DNA from: Nematopogon swammerdamellus | Taxonomy: Eukaryota > Arthropoda > Insecta > Lepidoptera > Adelidae | Direction of reading: 5' to 3' | NCBI GenBank assembly: GCA_946902875.1 | Contig: OX336338.1 | Coordinates: forward strand, 6,315,971-6,379,970 | Length of the DNA: 64,000 nucleotides | Shown: in pieces, positions 10,931 to 23,594 of the stretch | How positions within the stretch are numbered: the first letter of the stretch is position 1 | How the letters are laid out: each line of letters begins with the position of its first letter | Notes under the pieces: generated by a model | What the model saw: only the letters and a program-made list of their open reading frames with translations | Databases searched by the model: none | Told to the model about the DNA's origin: nothing | Program-made: the position numbers and the translations under genes

Positions 10931-12369
10931 CCACACGGTACTCTACCCTATATAATTAAAATACTTAACTCATAAAGGACCGTCCAATGCATGTAAAGGA
11001 CTCCTGAAATATAGAGTTACGTATCCTATCAAATTAGTACTTGCTTACATACTTAGCCAACGCACATTTAAATATATAATCCATAACTCGATAAGTGAAA
11101 CCACGACCATAGACAACATAACCACTTGACTTACACCAAGACAAATTGATCGTCATCTCTGATAGTGCGTTCTTTTTTCATCAAGTCATAAATTTCTATG
11201 ATCTGCCAGCATTCTATAACAAAGAATTAGCAATGATTTAGTTAGTGTTATGTCTATTTCAAAGCTGAGAAGACAGAGGTGGCACTAAATTGTGTAATAA
11301 AACCATAATTAGTCCCTAAAACAGACTGTTTGACAGTTTCTTTGACAGCCAGGTAACGCTATTCTTCGCTCTGCATGGCAGATGCCAAATTTGACCACTC
11401 TTCAGCGCCTGTTAGAAAGTCAAATGGCCTAACAGTGAACAGCTAGACTTATCTTTAAGTCAGCTCAGGATTCTAATGACACCATTTCGCCGTTGTTGGC
11501 ACAACTGACTTTTATCGTAAGTGTCTTTAAAATGAACAACAGTGGACTTATTTGTTAAGTGTGTGTTGTAGCAATCGGCCCTTAGTGCCGATCAAGGGTA
11601 CGACTGATTTTCTGCCAAGTGACAGCGAAGTGACAAGCGCGGGCTCAGTTGATCACACCACACCACGCTTCGTCGTAGGTACCCACTCTAGGCTGTTGAC
11701 ATCGTGTTATTTGCTATTGAAAAAAACGGTCAAGTGCGAGTCGGGTTCGCGCACCGAGGGTTTCGTATCAACACACAATATATTTGTGTTACCTATGTAT
11801 TTACAAAAAAAAATTGTTTTCTTTCATTCAGTTCGGGTTCCTTAGCGCGAGCCCGAGACACACATTTGGCCAGTTTTTATAACTGTTTTATTTTAGAGTT
11901 TGCACTATAATCACACCAAGTTTGACGCTTGTACGTATTACCGTTTTTTCGATCGCAGGATATACTTCTTTCGGCTTCGCCGTAGTCGGATAAAAAATCG
12001 TTCGAGTTTTCCGTTCAGTTCAGGTGCTGATTGGCTGCGCAGGCGCGACGTGCTGCCGCCGCGGCCGGGAAATTTTCTTGTCATCGCTAAACGTTACAAA
12101 TATCATCTTCCTATGCTATTTCTGTAGTACCTACGCATTTTGGTTTTGCATAGCAGGTACGTAGGTACCTATATGAATAAAATTAACCCTTTCTTGTATT
12201 TACACAACAAGTTTGTACAACAAAATCAAGATAATGTTATATAATATAAGTATGTTTCACATTACAATCTCAAAAAATAAAACTTGCTGTTTAGACTTAG
12301 GTGTTTGTATATGTCCACCAGTTGAGGTAGGTACGTACCATGAGATCCGGTTTTTGAAAAAATTGCATC
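10931..12369. other. Unassigned sequence with an E1 fragment
   Basis: AT-rich; an E1 end (GTCAAGTGCGAGTCGGGTTC) at 11728-11860. Nothing else recognised. Confidence 0.3.
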
Positions 12370-12612
12370 TCTGCATCTCTACCCGTGCATCTCGTTAAAG
12401 GCGACTAAGCGATAGGGACAAGGTGCCGTGCTAAAGGGCGACAGGATATCCACCTCTCACTTTGGCACGGTACTTCACCTCACTTGCTGCTTGATAGGTT
12501 ATCTTGTCCTAATACATTATGCTAAACGTGGTGGTGGTTGTTGTGCTGTAATTTACAAGAGTACCTGCAGCACAACTCCCATTACTCTGCTTACCCTGCG
12601 TACCTATGTGTT
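12370..12612 (+). repeat. Dispersed repeat B
   Basis: CTCTACCCGTGCATCTCG, GTGCTAAAGGGCGACAGG, CACTTTGGCACGGTACTTC and the CAGCACAACTCCCATTACTC end match the other copies. Confidence 0.6.
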
Positions 12613-13314
12613 TAAGTACGTATTTCAATATTAAATTTGCATTAGTACATACGATTTGTAAATAGATACATACCTACTCATTCAACGAAAACCATCCATT
12701 TACTTGTTCTATAGCTAAATACTAGCACAATAGACACTTCTATGCGAATGGCATTAGAAAGGCGTTTACCCAACAAAGTGCTAACGACATTTTGACAATC
12801 CCGCTACTTGCCAGTTGCCGGTTATTCGGCGGGGTCGGAGGGGCGGGGGCGGGGGCGGGTGGTGGCGGGGGCTTGTCTAGCGTGGGAGAGTAGCAGGCTG
12901 TGTTCAGCTACCTACTATAGTACAGACTAACCGGACAGTCTTTTATGGAGCTACATAGAATTTCTATATACTTATATTTCCTTTAATTTTACTTAATTTG
13001 GTATCTAACCTAATAATTTTGATCAAATTAAATTAGGCTCAAAAATTCTGTTCTGTCACGAATAGTCGACACATTTAACGATAGGTTTAGCCACACTGAC
13101 CCGGGACCCCTTTGTAGGTACAAAAAAATATCTTTGGAAAGGATGTACAAAATAAATTAATTGATATTAGACATGAAAAGTGCGAGTAGAACTCGTGGTT
13201 TTACTTGTGAACTTTTAGACTTATGATTTTCGTTTAGGTGTTCCTGTAAACTATAAAACAGGAACTTGGTTCTCCATGTTTTTTTTCTTCAAAATTTTAG
13301 ACTCAGTAATTTCG
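12613..13314. other. Unassigned, with GGGGCGGGGGCGGG block
   Basis: G-rich patch at 12828-12890 could be regulatory; the rest is AT-rich. Confidence 0.25.
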
Positions 13315-13480
13315 GAGATATGGCGGAGGAATGCCCACCCGTCCACCACCCGCTAGGTGGGACGACGACATCAAGTACGTCGGCGGAAAGAAGTGGTTCC
13401 GTACCGCTGAAGGCCGGGAAGACTGGAGGAAAATCGGAGAGGCGTCTGTCCAGCAGTGGGCGCATAGACGCTGACTGATG
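13315..13480 (+). pseudogene. RTE-type LINE C-terminal remnant
   Basis: Reads PPARWDDDIKYVGGKKWFR...DWRKIGEASVQQW in one frame, the usual end of lepidopteran RTE ORF2, followed by GACTGATG. Continues into an E2 right half (13480-13640). Confidence 0.7.
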
Positions 13481-13640
13481 TTATTATGGCGGATATAACA
13501 ACAAATAATAAAAAATAGAAAATGTAAAAAATTAAGGAGGTTATACCTACAAGAAACATGTTTTTTTCAATGGTTTTATTATTGTGGTGCGGAAACATCG
13601 GTGTGCGAGTCCGACTCGCACTTGGCCTGTTTTTACCCGA
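13480..13640 (+). repeat. Dispersed repeat E2, right part
   Basis: TTATTATGGCGGATATAACA through GTGGTGCGGAAACATCGGTG and GAGTCCGACTCGCACTTGGC. Confidence 0.55.
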
Positions 13641-14502
13641 CTGCGCGAAGCATAAAGGAGGATAATGTTTTATGTTTAATGCTTCATATTATGTTTGTAA
13701 CGCTACGTACTACGTTCCCCATCTTTGACATTAAAACCACGACCGAAACACGAGCTGCACAGTAAAATGTGTTAAATGTAATGGCAGACAAACCCACGGA
13801 ACTTAAATATTGACATAGAATCCCATCATTTCCATCACCATACACACAATGGATTTATAAAGTAAACACAGCCCCCAATGTCTGTAAACAGAATTGACAA
13901 CATTTTAATATATGACCTTGTGTTTGCCGTGGCTTAGTTTGCCTCTCTGTTGTGCCTACAAGCGTTAATGCCGTAGCGTGAAATCCTCGGGTTTTTATAC
14001 TCATTTTACAGATCAAATATGAACGGAGGGCTAGTAGGACAGTGTGAACAACTTTTACCGCCATATTTTTTTAGTCGCATACCGGTTTTATCGTAGCACC
14101 CTAAATTGTGTGATGTGAAACTTTTGTAGCCCAATCACAATCATTTCACATTAATACGTGTTTTATATACCTATGTAAAAATATATATATCTTTTGTATA
14201 CGATTCGAACGTAATTAATTTAAAATTTTAACAGAAATACCTGATTACGGTTTTACTATGGACGCACACACGCTGATGGACTGACACGATGCTTCGCCGT
14301 TACTTCATTCATCACATCAGCTACTCCTGGCGCCAGGGTCCTGCAACTAAATGCCAATGGGTCCTGGCGACCCTCCGCACTTTGCTCTCACACACCTCTC
14401 TTAGGGTTCGAATGCATTGGTGAAGTGATGTGATGAGTTGATGACCCACCTCTGTCTGCCATAGTGAAATATATATGCAAGTCCTAGATATATTTAAAGA
14501 AC
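13641..14502. other. Unassigned AT-rich sequence
   Basis: No repeat or gene recognised; includes GGGTCCTGGCGACCCTCCGC and a short unsupported minus frame at 14321-14506. Confidence 0.3.
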
Positions 14503-14903
14503 GCACTTAAGATGAGACGGAAGTCAACTTTCTCCATATAAAATCGTCTTTCGGCATTTATGTTTTTTACCCCCCTAAAGCTAATCCGATTTTTACAATT
14601 CTACTACGTTCCTGTCTTTTTATTTTTTTAATATCTAAAGCGATGACTCAATAAAGCATAATGATCTTCATGACATCAAAAAATAAAAAATTCCAATTTT
14701 TACGGTCGAAATACAAAATTTTAGCTCCGGTGTTGTAGGTATATTTCATCTAAACAGAAAAATAACAGGAACGTAGATTGGACTGTCCTTAAGACAAGAA
14801 AAAAAAATTGTAAAAATCGGATAAGGTTTAGGGGGCTAGAAAACATAAATGCCGAAAGACGTTTTTGTATGGACAAAGTTAACTTCCGTCTCGTCTTAAG
14901 TGC
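14503..14903. mobile_element. MITE with ~95-bp inverted repeats (401 bp)
   Basis: Ends GCACTTAAGATGAGACGGAA and its near-complement at 14883-14903. Complementarity extends past TTTCGGCATTTATGTTTT and CCGATTTTTACAATT. Non-coding; target duplication unclear. Confidence 0.8.
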
Positions 14904-15704
14904 AAACTTGATGAAGTTTTAAGCTGCTTGTTGCTCCCGAATTCGCAAGCTCCTCCGCTCAGCGACCTCCGCGTACAACTTGGATTCTTGATGGCGAGTA
15001 ACGAACCGGATACAGTTAGACACCATCTGAGTTTAACCTTTACAATGACCGGACATGATCTGAATTAGAGAAAGTATACCTAGTCCAATAGTACACATGA
15101 CTTTCGGATGCATAAAATGTATGGCATATTTTAAAATGTACGCCGCAGATCAACGCTGGCTTCTCCTATGACGAGCGCATCCAATTTTAACCGCGCCGTC
15201 GGTCGTCACAAGTCGCACCTGAGCAAACTGAGTCAACATCGTGGCCCCATCATCTCCTGCCTGCCTGTCTCGCTGCCCACTAATCCGCCGGCGCTCGAAC
15301 AAACTCCGTCCGGGATTATTCTATTGACAAACAGAGATCAAAGCAGGTACGCGAGATGGCTCGCACCTTTCGATGGTATTTATATTGCATATCCTACTGA
15401 ACGTCAATATGCGACGTGACACGTTACAAATGCGCAAACTGTCTGAGTGCCCATATTTAACAATTAACGTAATCGGAAATTTCTTTGTAAATTTTATTTT
15501 AGAGTCATGGAGATGGTGGCAGACTTAGGGGTTGTGCATTTCCAAATTTACAAACTGGGTAGGAAAAGGTGTCCTTATTTACGCTACACACATCATTACC
15601 CTCCTGTTGGCTCCGCCGTATTCGGGTAAAAAGAAACACGATTTAATGTTTTTTAGGGCTCCGTACCTCAAAAGAGGATAAAACGGAACATGTTTTTACA
15701 TGAA
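14904..15704. other. Unassigned; open frame 15168-15419 not supported
   Basis: An 83-codon frame has no recognised domain, no neighbouring gene and no duplicate copy. AGATCAAAGCAG|GTACGCGAG could be a splice donor but there is no second line of evidence. E1 start at 15652. Confidence 0.25.
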
Positions 15705-15930
15705 GATGCCGTGCTAAAGGGCGATAGGATAACCACCACTCACCTTGGCACGGTACTTCCACCGAGTCATGCAGCAGGTGGATCTTCGTGCCTTACTTGC
15801 TGCTTGATCGATTGAATCTTGTTCGAATACTTTGCGAAACGTCGTGGTCGGTGTGGTCTGTAATTTGCCAGAGTCTTGCAGCACAACACCGATTACTCTG
15901 CTTACCACGAGTGTCGGGATTCAGCGTGTG
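15705..15930 (+). repeat. Dispersed repeat B
   Basis: GATGCCGTGCTAAAGGGCGA, ACCTTGGCACGGTACTTCC, GTCATGCAGCAGGTGG, and the terminal AGCACAACACCGATTACTC and GTGTCGGGATTCAGC. Confidence 0.65.
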
Positions 15931-16047
15931 TGATATGTATGTAAATGTATGCATATGTTTTTACTTAAACTCCGTGTATGTGCAGTGTTAAACAGGTGCA
16001 TATAATATAATATATCAAAGAGTTTGATATACATTATTGTAACTTTT

Positions 16048-16330
16048 AAGGTTCTGTATCCATGCGGAAGCCTATTACTAAGCCAACGCCGCCGTCTGTC
16101 TGTCTGTTTGTCCGTCCGTCCATGCGTTATTATGGCAGATGTAGGTACCAACAAATAACAAAGAAAGCTAAAAGTTAAAAATTAAGGGTTACCCGTACAA
16201 TTATCATAATTGGTTGGAGTATGTTGGATTCGGTAGAACAGCGCCATCTGCCGAATAATAATTTAACTAACATTTTAATAACAAACGTTAACGGTGGCCG
16301 ATAGATGGCGTGAGTGATGCGAAGGATTAA
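16048..16330 (+). repeat. Dispersed repeat E2-like
   Basis: AGGTTCTGTATCCATGCGGA, TGTCTGTCTGTTTGTCCGTC, then an AGCGCCATCTGCCG ... GATAGATGGCGTGAGTG segment typical of the longer E2 copies. Confidence 0.55.
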
Positions 16331-17026
16331 AATATCAATAAATTTAAAATAAGCTGTGCCGAAAGCGAGATGCGCGCGATTGTGACAAGAAGGAATGCTC
16401 GCTATACGCGCAATAAGAAGGAACCTTAAGTTTGTGAACGACGTTCTCCAGTTAACAGGTTTTTAAAAGAACAATGCGCTACAATAAACATGATAATTTT
16501 GTTACATATTTTATTCTATTCAAACATTTTGCTCAGTCCCAAATATAAAGTTCTTTAAAACCACACAAAATACTTGAGGGTGACATTGTGTAAGACAAGA
16601 AAAATCATCGAAAACCAAGTTACCTGTTTAAATTCCAATTTTGAAATTAAATTTACCATGAATTTGCTCGACGGTTAATTTTATAAATAGGTGACGTGAA
16701 CTGAAAACGCTACTCGCTAGGAAAGCACACGATATTTATTGTTACGTAGGTATAGATGTAATAAAAGGGGTGTTATTTAGACCAAAGCAAACATTGGTTC
16801 TCCATTCATATAAACTTGGCTGGGGGAATCGGAGTGCGAGTGTCGAGGCGAGTGTAGTAGGGTTTCGGAGTTTAAGGGGAATTTGGTTATGACCATTAAG
16901 CCGAGCATGCATGACCGTTTAGTACCTACATCAAGTTGTCCATTTGTTCTATTAAAAAGAATTTTTGGAAGACAAAAAAAACCGTAAAGTACCGTGTGGA
17001 CCGGTACTTAAAAAGAATAACCCCAC
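16331..17026. other. Unassigned AT-rich sequence
   Basis: Nothing recognised. Confidence 0.3.
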
Positions 17027-17285
17027 TGCATCTGTCCCCGTGCATGTCGTAAAAGGTGAGTAAGGGATAAGGACAAGGTGCAGTGCTTAAGGGCGACAAC
17101 TTGGGCGACAGGCTAGCGGTTTGGACGGTTCTTTCACCGAGTCATGCAGCAGGTAGGTTTCATGCTTAGATACTGGCTGCTTGATAGTTAGTCAGTGTTG
17201 TGCTATGATTTACCAAAGTTCTTGCAGCACAACACCGATTACTCTGCTCACCCCATTGTCGGGATACAGCGTGTGGTGTGTATGT
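17027..17285 (+). repeat. Dispersed repeat B
   Basis: CTGCATCTGTCCCCGTGCAT, GGGATAAGGACAAGGTGC, CGAGTCATGCAGCAGG and GTCGGGATACAGCGTGTG; internal part shortened. Confidence 0.6.
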
Positions 17286-17831
17286 AGGTACAAAAAATAC
17301 ATTTTCAATGTCATAACAATTTTCAATGTAAAGACCCGTGTAGACTACATGACGTGTAAAACGAGTAAGTATGTTTATCATAATATTAAAAAATATACCT
17401 ACATGTTAAGGTGCCTCATCATTGTTTATCGACATTCATTAATTTATTCAAATAAAATTAGATTATAATTGTAAATTTAGTTATAAGTGAGGGCGCTTAT
17501 TTACATATATAAAAATATAGATTTTTATTTTATTTATATTTAAATTTCATGTCATAAAGATGACGTTACCGATGATATTATCGTAGCAAATGTACAACGG
17601 TAAATTTTACGTCATAAAGATGAAGTCACCAATGACGTTGTTGGTACCTACTCACCTTATCAAATACCTATACACACACTGGTGATTATATGGGTGGACG
17701 GGTCGTATTTATAGATATTTTTTCGATTTGCATATACTAGCTCAACGTTCAAAAATATACCAAAGAACAAGTTCGAATCGTGATTTTAGTATTTAACGCA
17801 CCTACATTAGGTACCTCTCTATTTTATATTA
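17286..17831. other. Unassigned AT-rich sequence
   Basis: Contains a short direct repeat: TTTCATGTCATAAAGATGA at 17545 and TTTTACGTCATAAAGATGA at 17605. No gene. Confidence 0.3.
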
Positions 17832-18075
17832 TATACCTTTTGCCTGCGGCTTCACTCGCCTTAAATTCGTATTTAAAAAGAAGAAGGTAAGTAAGCCAGC
17901 TACCCTACCTTTATTTTGACGCGGGCACATCTTAGAGTAACCGGAACTTAGTTTTATTTAGCCTATCCTGTGTCTCGTATAGGTAAATGCGCTTGTACTA
18001 AGTTTCATCAAATTTGGATGAACGGTTTAAGAGTTATAGAGCAACATACATACATATATACATACATACAGAAGT
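17832..18075. mobile_element. Helitron-like fragment with ATAC repeats
   Basis: GCCTGCGGCTTCACTCGCC head and AAGAAGAAGGTAAGTAA resemble the Helitron interior. Followed by GGTTTAAGAGTTATAGAGCAACATAC and ATAC/ATAT simple repeats (18045-18071). Confidence 0.4.
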
Positions 18076-18629
18076 GATTTCTAAAAATCATTAATTTTGT
18101 AGATACTAAAACTAAATTAATGATTACCCATGCATAGAGTCTACAAACTCAGTATCAAACAAAGTAACTTACTCCATAACCAACCATCCCTTACTTACAG
18201 ATTTATTATTAGTATTGATTGATGAATGGACATGGTTCCTATTCGCTACGCTTTTCGGGTAAGTAAGAACTTTTATTCCCCTTATCTTCGATCGAAAAAT
18301 GGTTACCTACACAGGGAACAATGTAAAACGAAGCAGGATCACATCGAGAGGTCTTAACGTTTTCGGTTCACACTCTGAGAGATCAAACAAATGCTGGCCC
18401 TCGCATTGCGAAGTGATGTCTGCCTCCAGAAAGCTGAGAAGAGAGATGTCTGCAATATGAAGATGATCGCGCGACACGCCGACCTCATGTTTAATGTGCA
18501 TATCAATGTGCCGCACGGATCTCTAGTCTAGGACGTGTAGCACACCGCCCCCGCGCCCGCCGGGGTGGCAGCAGGGGGTGTGTTAAGTGACAAGTTGAAT
18601 TCTACATAGCTTCATATTGCAAGAGACGA
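18076..18629. other. Unassigned sequence
   Basis: A minus frame at 18307-18516 is not supported. GC-rich CCGCCCCCGCGCCCGCCGGG at 18546 is isolated. Confidence 0.25.
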
Positions 18630-18671
18630 TAAAAAAACCGCCAAGTGCGAATTGGACTCGCACACCAAGGG

Positions 18672-18760
18672 TTCCGTCATCATCAGCATCATCATCATCC
18701 TGTATCGGTCCACTGCTGGGCATAGGCCTCTCCCAGGGCACGCCACCACACAATATATTA
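18672..18760 (-). mobile_element. RTE-type LINE tail
   Basis: CATCATCATCATCCTGTATC on the plus strand is the reverse complement of an RTE C-terminus ending QQWTDTG and TGA repeats. Inserted in an E1 repeat. Confidence 0.65.
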
Positions 18761-19384
18761 TATTATTATATTCGCGGGTTTCGTACCAATACACAATATA
18801 TTTGTATTATTTATGTACAAACATAATTGTGCTTTGGAAAATCACGAAACGCCTAAATAAAAATGACTCATTGTTGTAGTTGAAATATACAAAAATATAT
18901 ATTTTAATATAACATAACTACAAAACAATGTTCGGATTTTTCCTTTACTTGTGTTGTGTGTGAGACCTTACTTCTAGCCAAATTTCATTACTTTAGGTCA
19001 ACGGGAAGTACCTACACTATAGGTTTTGATTTGATTTGAGTGAGTTTGTGAGTATTAACATTTTAAATAAATGACCGTGTTTTTTGATTGCGTTGATATA
19101 GAAGCTTGCATTTTCTGCACTGCAAAGGAATCGCAAGCGTTAGTATTTCATATTAATTTCAATTTGATATCTTGACCCGTTCTTGAGAAAAAGGATCTTG
19201 ACATACAAAACAAAGAAAACATTTTTTTTATTGTCATATAACTACAAATTTACAATTTTCGGACTTTTTCCAGTGGTTGTGCTGTGAGACCTTGTTTCTT
19301 ACCAAATTTATTTAATATTTATAAATATGTGACTTAAATGGCCGTATCTTGTGATTGTGTTGACTTAGAAGCTTGAATTTCTTA

Positions 19385-19519
19385 GGCTCACTTGCACCAA
19401 CACGAGTTTAAAGTTAAGTAGCGAGTTATGGATTTAAACGCGGTTCACACGTACAACGGGTGCTAGTTTAACGAGTTAAACTGGTTTATATATTAAATTT
19501 GTGTTGGTGCAAGTGGGCC
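19385..19519. mobile_element. Harbinger-like MITE, TTA target duplication
   Basis: 135 bp with ends GGCTCACTTGCACCAACAC and GTGTTGGTGCAAGTGGGCC, flanked by TTA at 19382-19384 and 19520-19522, as PIF/Harbinger elements do. Confidence 0.85.
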
Positions 19520-19689
19520 TTACACCTAAACGTAGACCTTAGTATTTGATATTAATTTCAACTTGATACCTCCACCCGTTCCTGAGAAAAAGGGTCGTGA
19601 CAGACCGACAGACAGATAGACGAAGAACGAAGTGATCCCATAAGCGTTCCGCTTTTTCCTCTTTTGAGGTACGGAACCCTAAAAATTGC

Positions 19690-19900
19690 GTTTATAAAGC
19701 CTCGCCGCCGCCGCCGCCGCGCGTCACGGCAACTGAGACACGTGTCTCGCCCGCCCGCCCCCACCCCCCGCCGTCGCAACCTCCACCCCCGGCTCCTGCG
19801 CGACGGACACATGTAGTGGAGTACGTTTGTGCCGAGCGCCGCCCCCGCCGACGCCGCGCCGAACCGCCCGCCCCCGGCAGCCGCCTTCCAGCGAAGGCGC
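19690..19900. promoter_or_regulatory. CpG-rich island, candidate promoter
   Basis: GCCGCCGCCGCCGCCGCGCG and several CCGCCCGCCCCC stretches; strong contrast with AT-rich flanks. Open frames on both strands are a by-product of base composition. From 19900 to 20150 nothing is recognised. Confidence 0.25.
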
Positions 19901-20154
19901 TTGTATATGAGCTGTATTATAAGCGCTTGTTATATATATATATCACACGGTACGAATTCAGCGTGCCTCCGACTTTGTTCTGCGTTACATTTACATGAAT
20001 CTGAGATTTCGAGTGTTTGGCACACTGAAGATACATTTTGTTCTCACCTCCTTTGACGTTCGCGAAGTGGTATGTGTACGAATATCTTTGTTGGTTTTTT
20101 ATTATTTTGTTTATTTACGATTAATGTAAACCCTTCAACGTGTCACCAAAATCA

Positions 20155-20340
20155 AGCTCATCATCATCATCATCAGCCTGTATCGGTCCACTGCTGGACA
20201 TAGGCCTCTCCCAAGGCACGCCGCCACACGCGGGCTTCCGCTCTTCTCATCCATCCACTCCCAGCTACCTTTTTTAGGTCATCTGTCCACCTAGTCCTAT
20301 AAAAGCAAGCTATATCGATGAAAATAAAGGTTCCTAGAGA
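20155..20340 (-). pseudogene. RTE-type LINE C-terminus with TGA-repeat tail
   Basis: Minus strand reads TRWTDDLKKVAGSGWMRRA and ALGEAYVQQWTDTG, stop, then TGATGATGATGATGA. An AG/CT dinucleotide run follows at 20335-20362. Confidence 0.8.
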
Positions 20341-20514
20341 GAGAGAGAGAGAGAGAGAGAGATACATTTATTAAATGTAGGTACTGAAATGTTAAGACAG
20401 TACACACATTTTAGATTACCTCCAAAAGTATCGTGCAATATTTGCGTCTGAAAATTTCAACGTCTACAAAATAATCAGACTGACAAAACTGTTAAACAAA
20501 TATAATTTCGTAAC

Positions 20515-20680
20515 GTAATTTAATAGAATAGAGTAGAAACTCTTTGTTGCACACAAATTGAAGGAAGAACAGTACACGACAAGAAACAAGAAATACAGGA
20601 GTGCGCAAAGGCGGACTTATCACTACAAGTGATTTCTTCCAGTCAACCTTTGAGGGATGGATGAGGAATAAAATGCAGAG
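20515..20680. repeat. Dispersed repeat shared with 43900-44000
   Basis: GAAACTCTTTGTTGCACACA, AACAGTACACGACAAGAAAC and GGCGGACTTATCACTACAAG recur almost unchanged at 43905-43995. Confidence 0.6.
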
Positions 20681-21239
20681 AAAGAAATATGAGTAGTGCA
20701 AGCGAAAGGGAGGAGGAATTATTTTATGAAAACATACATACCTATTTATACAATATACATAAAAATGCAAACAGCATATACATACATACGATACACATGT
20801 ATAAAAAGTAGATACTACATACAAATAATACATACTATACTATACTAATCCACAAGTGAATACAAAATAGGCAAAATTACATAATTTACTTGTATGAGAA
20901 AGTTACGGACGATGTGGAGCTTCGGGGTGTGCTGTCTTGCGTACGCGCACTGACATGCCGTCCGAGGCGGCGCGCATCCGCCAGCATCCGCCATACAATG
21001 GCAACCGGCTTCCGAAAGTCAAAAGCTTTCCCTTGGATGGAAAATGTGCACCCTTGGAAAAGGTGCGCCGTATGGTCATGTTGGTATACTCGATACTCAT
21101 TCCATTACACTCCCTCTAGAGTCTGGACAAGCGGCCCCGCCACAGATTACTTAATAGTGGCCCCGCGTCCAAGCTGGCGCCCAAGAGCTCGGGTGCTTCC
21201 TCGCTCGACCTATGCCTTTTTTTTTGGTCGTAACCTCAA
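20681..21239. other. Unassigned; 118-codon frame at 20890-21246 not supported
   Basis: The frame is rich in Arg and Trp, has overlapping frames on both strands and no recognised domain. Confidence 0.25.
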
Positions 21240-21440
21240 TTTCTAATAAACTTGAAAACATCGTTTACGTGAACGCATCTCGACCTTCAGCCTCACCCTA
21301 AGTGGCTCACTTTCTTCGAAATAGATATTATATTGTTTACGTGAATGCGGCCCAGCCTGTGGCCTCGCCCTTAGTGGCGACTGCAGTATAGTGACACTGG
21401 TTTCGAGAAAGTACACACATCGAAAGAAACACACACAATT
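21240..21440. mobile_element. Fragment of the Helitron GC-rich array (inverted units)
   Basis: Two or three degraded units of the type GTGAACGCATCTCGACCTTC...CTCACC and GCCCAGCCTGTGGCCTCGCCC, matching the right-arm units of the Helitrons. Confidence 0.5.
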
Positions 21441-23594
21441 GTTTTCTGAAAATATAGTCTCCGCATTGTTTCGCAGGAAATTAAATGCAAAATAAAAAGA
21501 AAGAAACGTACAAAAGATATGTGCTCTTAAACATTATAAAGTCTACGGAACACATTGAAATGAACCACACTGTACCTACGCAAATTTCTGCCCATCAGTG
21601 CTAAGCTGATTTGCAGTCCTCTCAATACTTTTATTTAATTAAATGTAAAAGCGCACGCCACCCCTAATGACCGAGCGCGCGCGCGACTCAGCGAGTAGAC
21701 AATAGACTCAACTCGTCCTCATGCACACTCCATTGATTCCACACTGAGAAAAGCTATAAAAAACTTCCTTTGTGGCGGTCTAACGACCAAGGCCCAGTAG
21801 AATAGAGTTTGCACATTTTGCGTTAACTGTGAAAATAGCAAGCTGTTGTTATGTCAAATGGATAATTAAATGGTAGATAAATGAAAAAAAATTATTTATT
21901 TATTTACAATAAGAAATATCAATACCACTGCTTCGCAATCTTCTTGTTCTATTCCAAAGAATAGTTTCACAAATTGTATGACTACGAATTTTCTTCAGTC
22001 AACCTTTTGAAGATGAGCAAACACAAACGAAAAAAAAACATATTATTCGTAATTTTTGCAAGTAAAGGACTAATAATTGCGGAACTCAAACAAAGATACA
22101 TACAGATTTTTTCAACTTTAATTTTCATCGTAATTTTCATCATTAGTTTTCATTTTGACAGATTTCATCGTGGTTCTGTGTAACTTGAAAAGCTTTAGCT
22201 TTATCGATAAATGTTTTAATACGCATCGGCAACGAGCTCTATAAATCTAGCACAACAAAGTCATAAAACTTCGAACATACCTGAATTATATCAATTTATG
22301 CACTTAATTTTGTCCACATTTATAATTTTTTTGCCTATTCTACTTGTCATGCCAAAAAAGACTGTTGAATAATGCTCGAGTTCAGACAAGTGTTTGCCTC
22401 TTCTCGTCCACAACATTCCGTCTGACTGAAGGGTGACTGGTATAGTATAAGATCATTTCCCGCATACTATGTTCTCAGAGATTTATACACAAGTTAAATT
22501 ACAAATCATAAAAAACCCGATACATCAACAACCCTTAAAATTAAAAAAGAATTTCCGCATAGTTAATTAAAGGCGTCGGGGGATCGAGTTTAACGTTTCT
22601 ACTGATTTTTTTCTTTAAACTACTCTACTTTCTGGAAAATATGTTTTACTTTTTAAGAATCGTTTTAAAATTTTAATTCAACTTTTATTTCAAGCTTAAT
22701 TATGAGACGTGATTTCAACGCGTAATATTTTTTTAAGATAGGTTAGGTTAGGTTCCAGGTACATTAGTGTAGTAATTATTTAGGTGACGAGTGAAAGTGC
22801 AATAAATTTCCATTTTACAGCAGAGATCCCTTCACCAATTTGGAAAAGTGTCGATAATCTTCGAATCACTTGGCCTGATCTTCATCAAACATACATAGCT
22901 TAGAACCATCCTTGTTAACTCAGCTTTCTAATAATAAAAAAAACGCATCCAAATCGGCCCATCCATTTGGGAGCTACGATGCCACAGACAGACGGAGACG
23001 TCAAACTTATAACATCCCTCCTTTTGCGTCGGGCGTTAAAACATTAGATCTCGAACGTCAATGCGTCGTGCATCGAACGCCAGGCGGGCATGTCACTGCA
23101 GTATGAGCGTATTGCTACATAGGTATCAATTTATAAGATTACGATTGTATTCTTGTTGTAAAAATGTATAAATGCAGACAAAATTATGTACATACATAAA
23201 CTGTCATAATTTTGGTATGTTCAAATGATTAGTGTAATGACTTTGTTGTACCAGATTGATATAATTTCGGCAAAGGACGCGGTGACCGCAAACGCTTCAT
23301 TGCGGCATTGTCGATTATTTATTGCCCATTTCGATTAAATTACCAAAATGTGCGAAAAAATAATAAATTGACCGCTTACGGTGTCACCGGCAGCCCGGGG
23401 TTTGTACAGGGGTCCAATTACATGAGCATCTCGTTAAGGATGAGTTAAGTAAAATGATCCGTTATTGTACATTCTTCACGGCGGACTTATGTTACTTATG
23501 TATGACTTATGCATTCGGATGTATGCGGATACGTTCTAGCGTCGTCGATAGACACATTATGAGTGGCGCGGCGTCACATGTCGCTCTCAATAAA
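21441..23594. other. Long unassigned stretch, part possibly conserved non-coding
   Basis: No genes. 22870-23040 looks like a dispersed repeat (AAACGCATCCAAATCGGCCC, ACAGACAGACGGAGACGTC). 23255-23390 is a single-copy block with TTTATTGCCCATTTCGATTA-type homeodomain-like words, a weak candidate enhancer. Confidence 0.25.

Larger units (their letters stand above)
18630..19685 (-). repeat. Dispersed repeat E1 with internal duplication and two nested elements
   Basis: Runs from AACCGCCAAGTGCGAATTGG to GAGGTACGGAACCCTAAAAA. A unit of about 350 bases (ACTACAAA...TTTTCGGA...TCAATTTGATATC) is present twice. An RTE tail interrupts it at about 18675-18770 and a Harbinger-like MITE at 19385-19519. Bases 18880-18905 give the empty site for Helitron copy 2. 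Confidence 0.65.

Noticed and set aside
15168..15419. 83-residue open frame
   Set aside because: No family recognised, no second exon; length is within chance expectation for a GC-richer patch.
20890..21246. 118-residue open frame
   Set aside because: Overlapped by frames on the other strand, odd composition, no motif.
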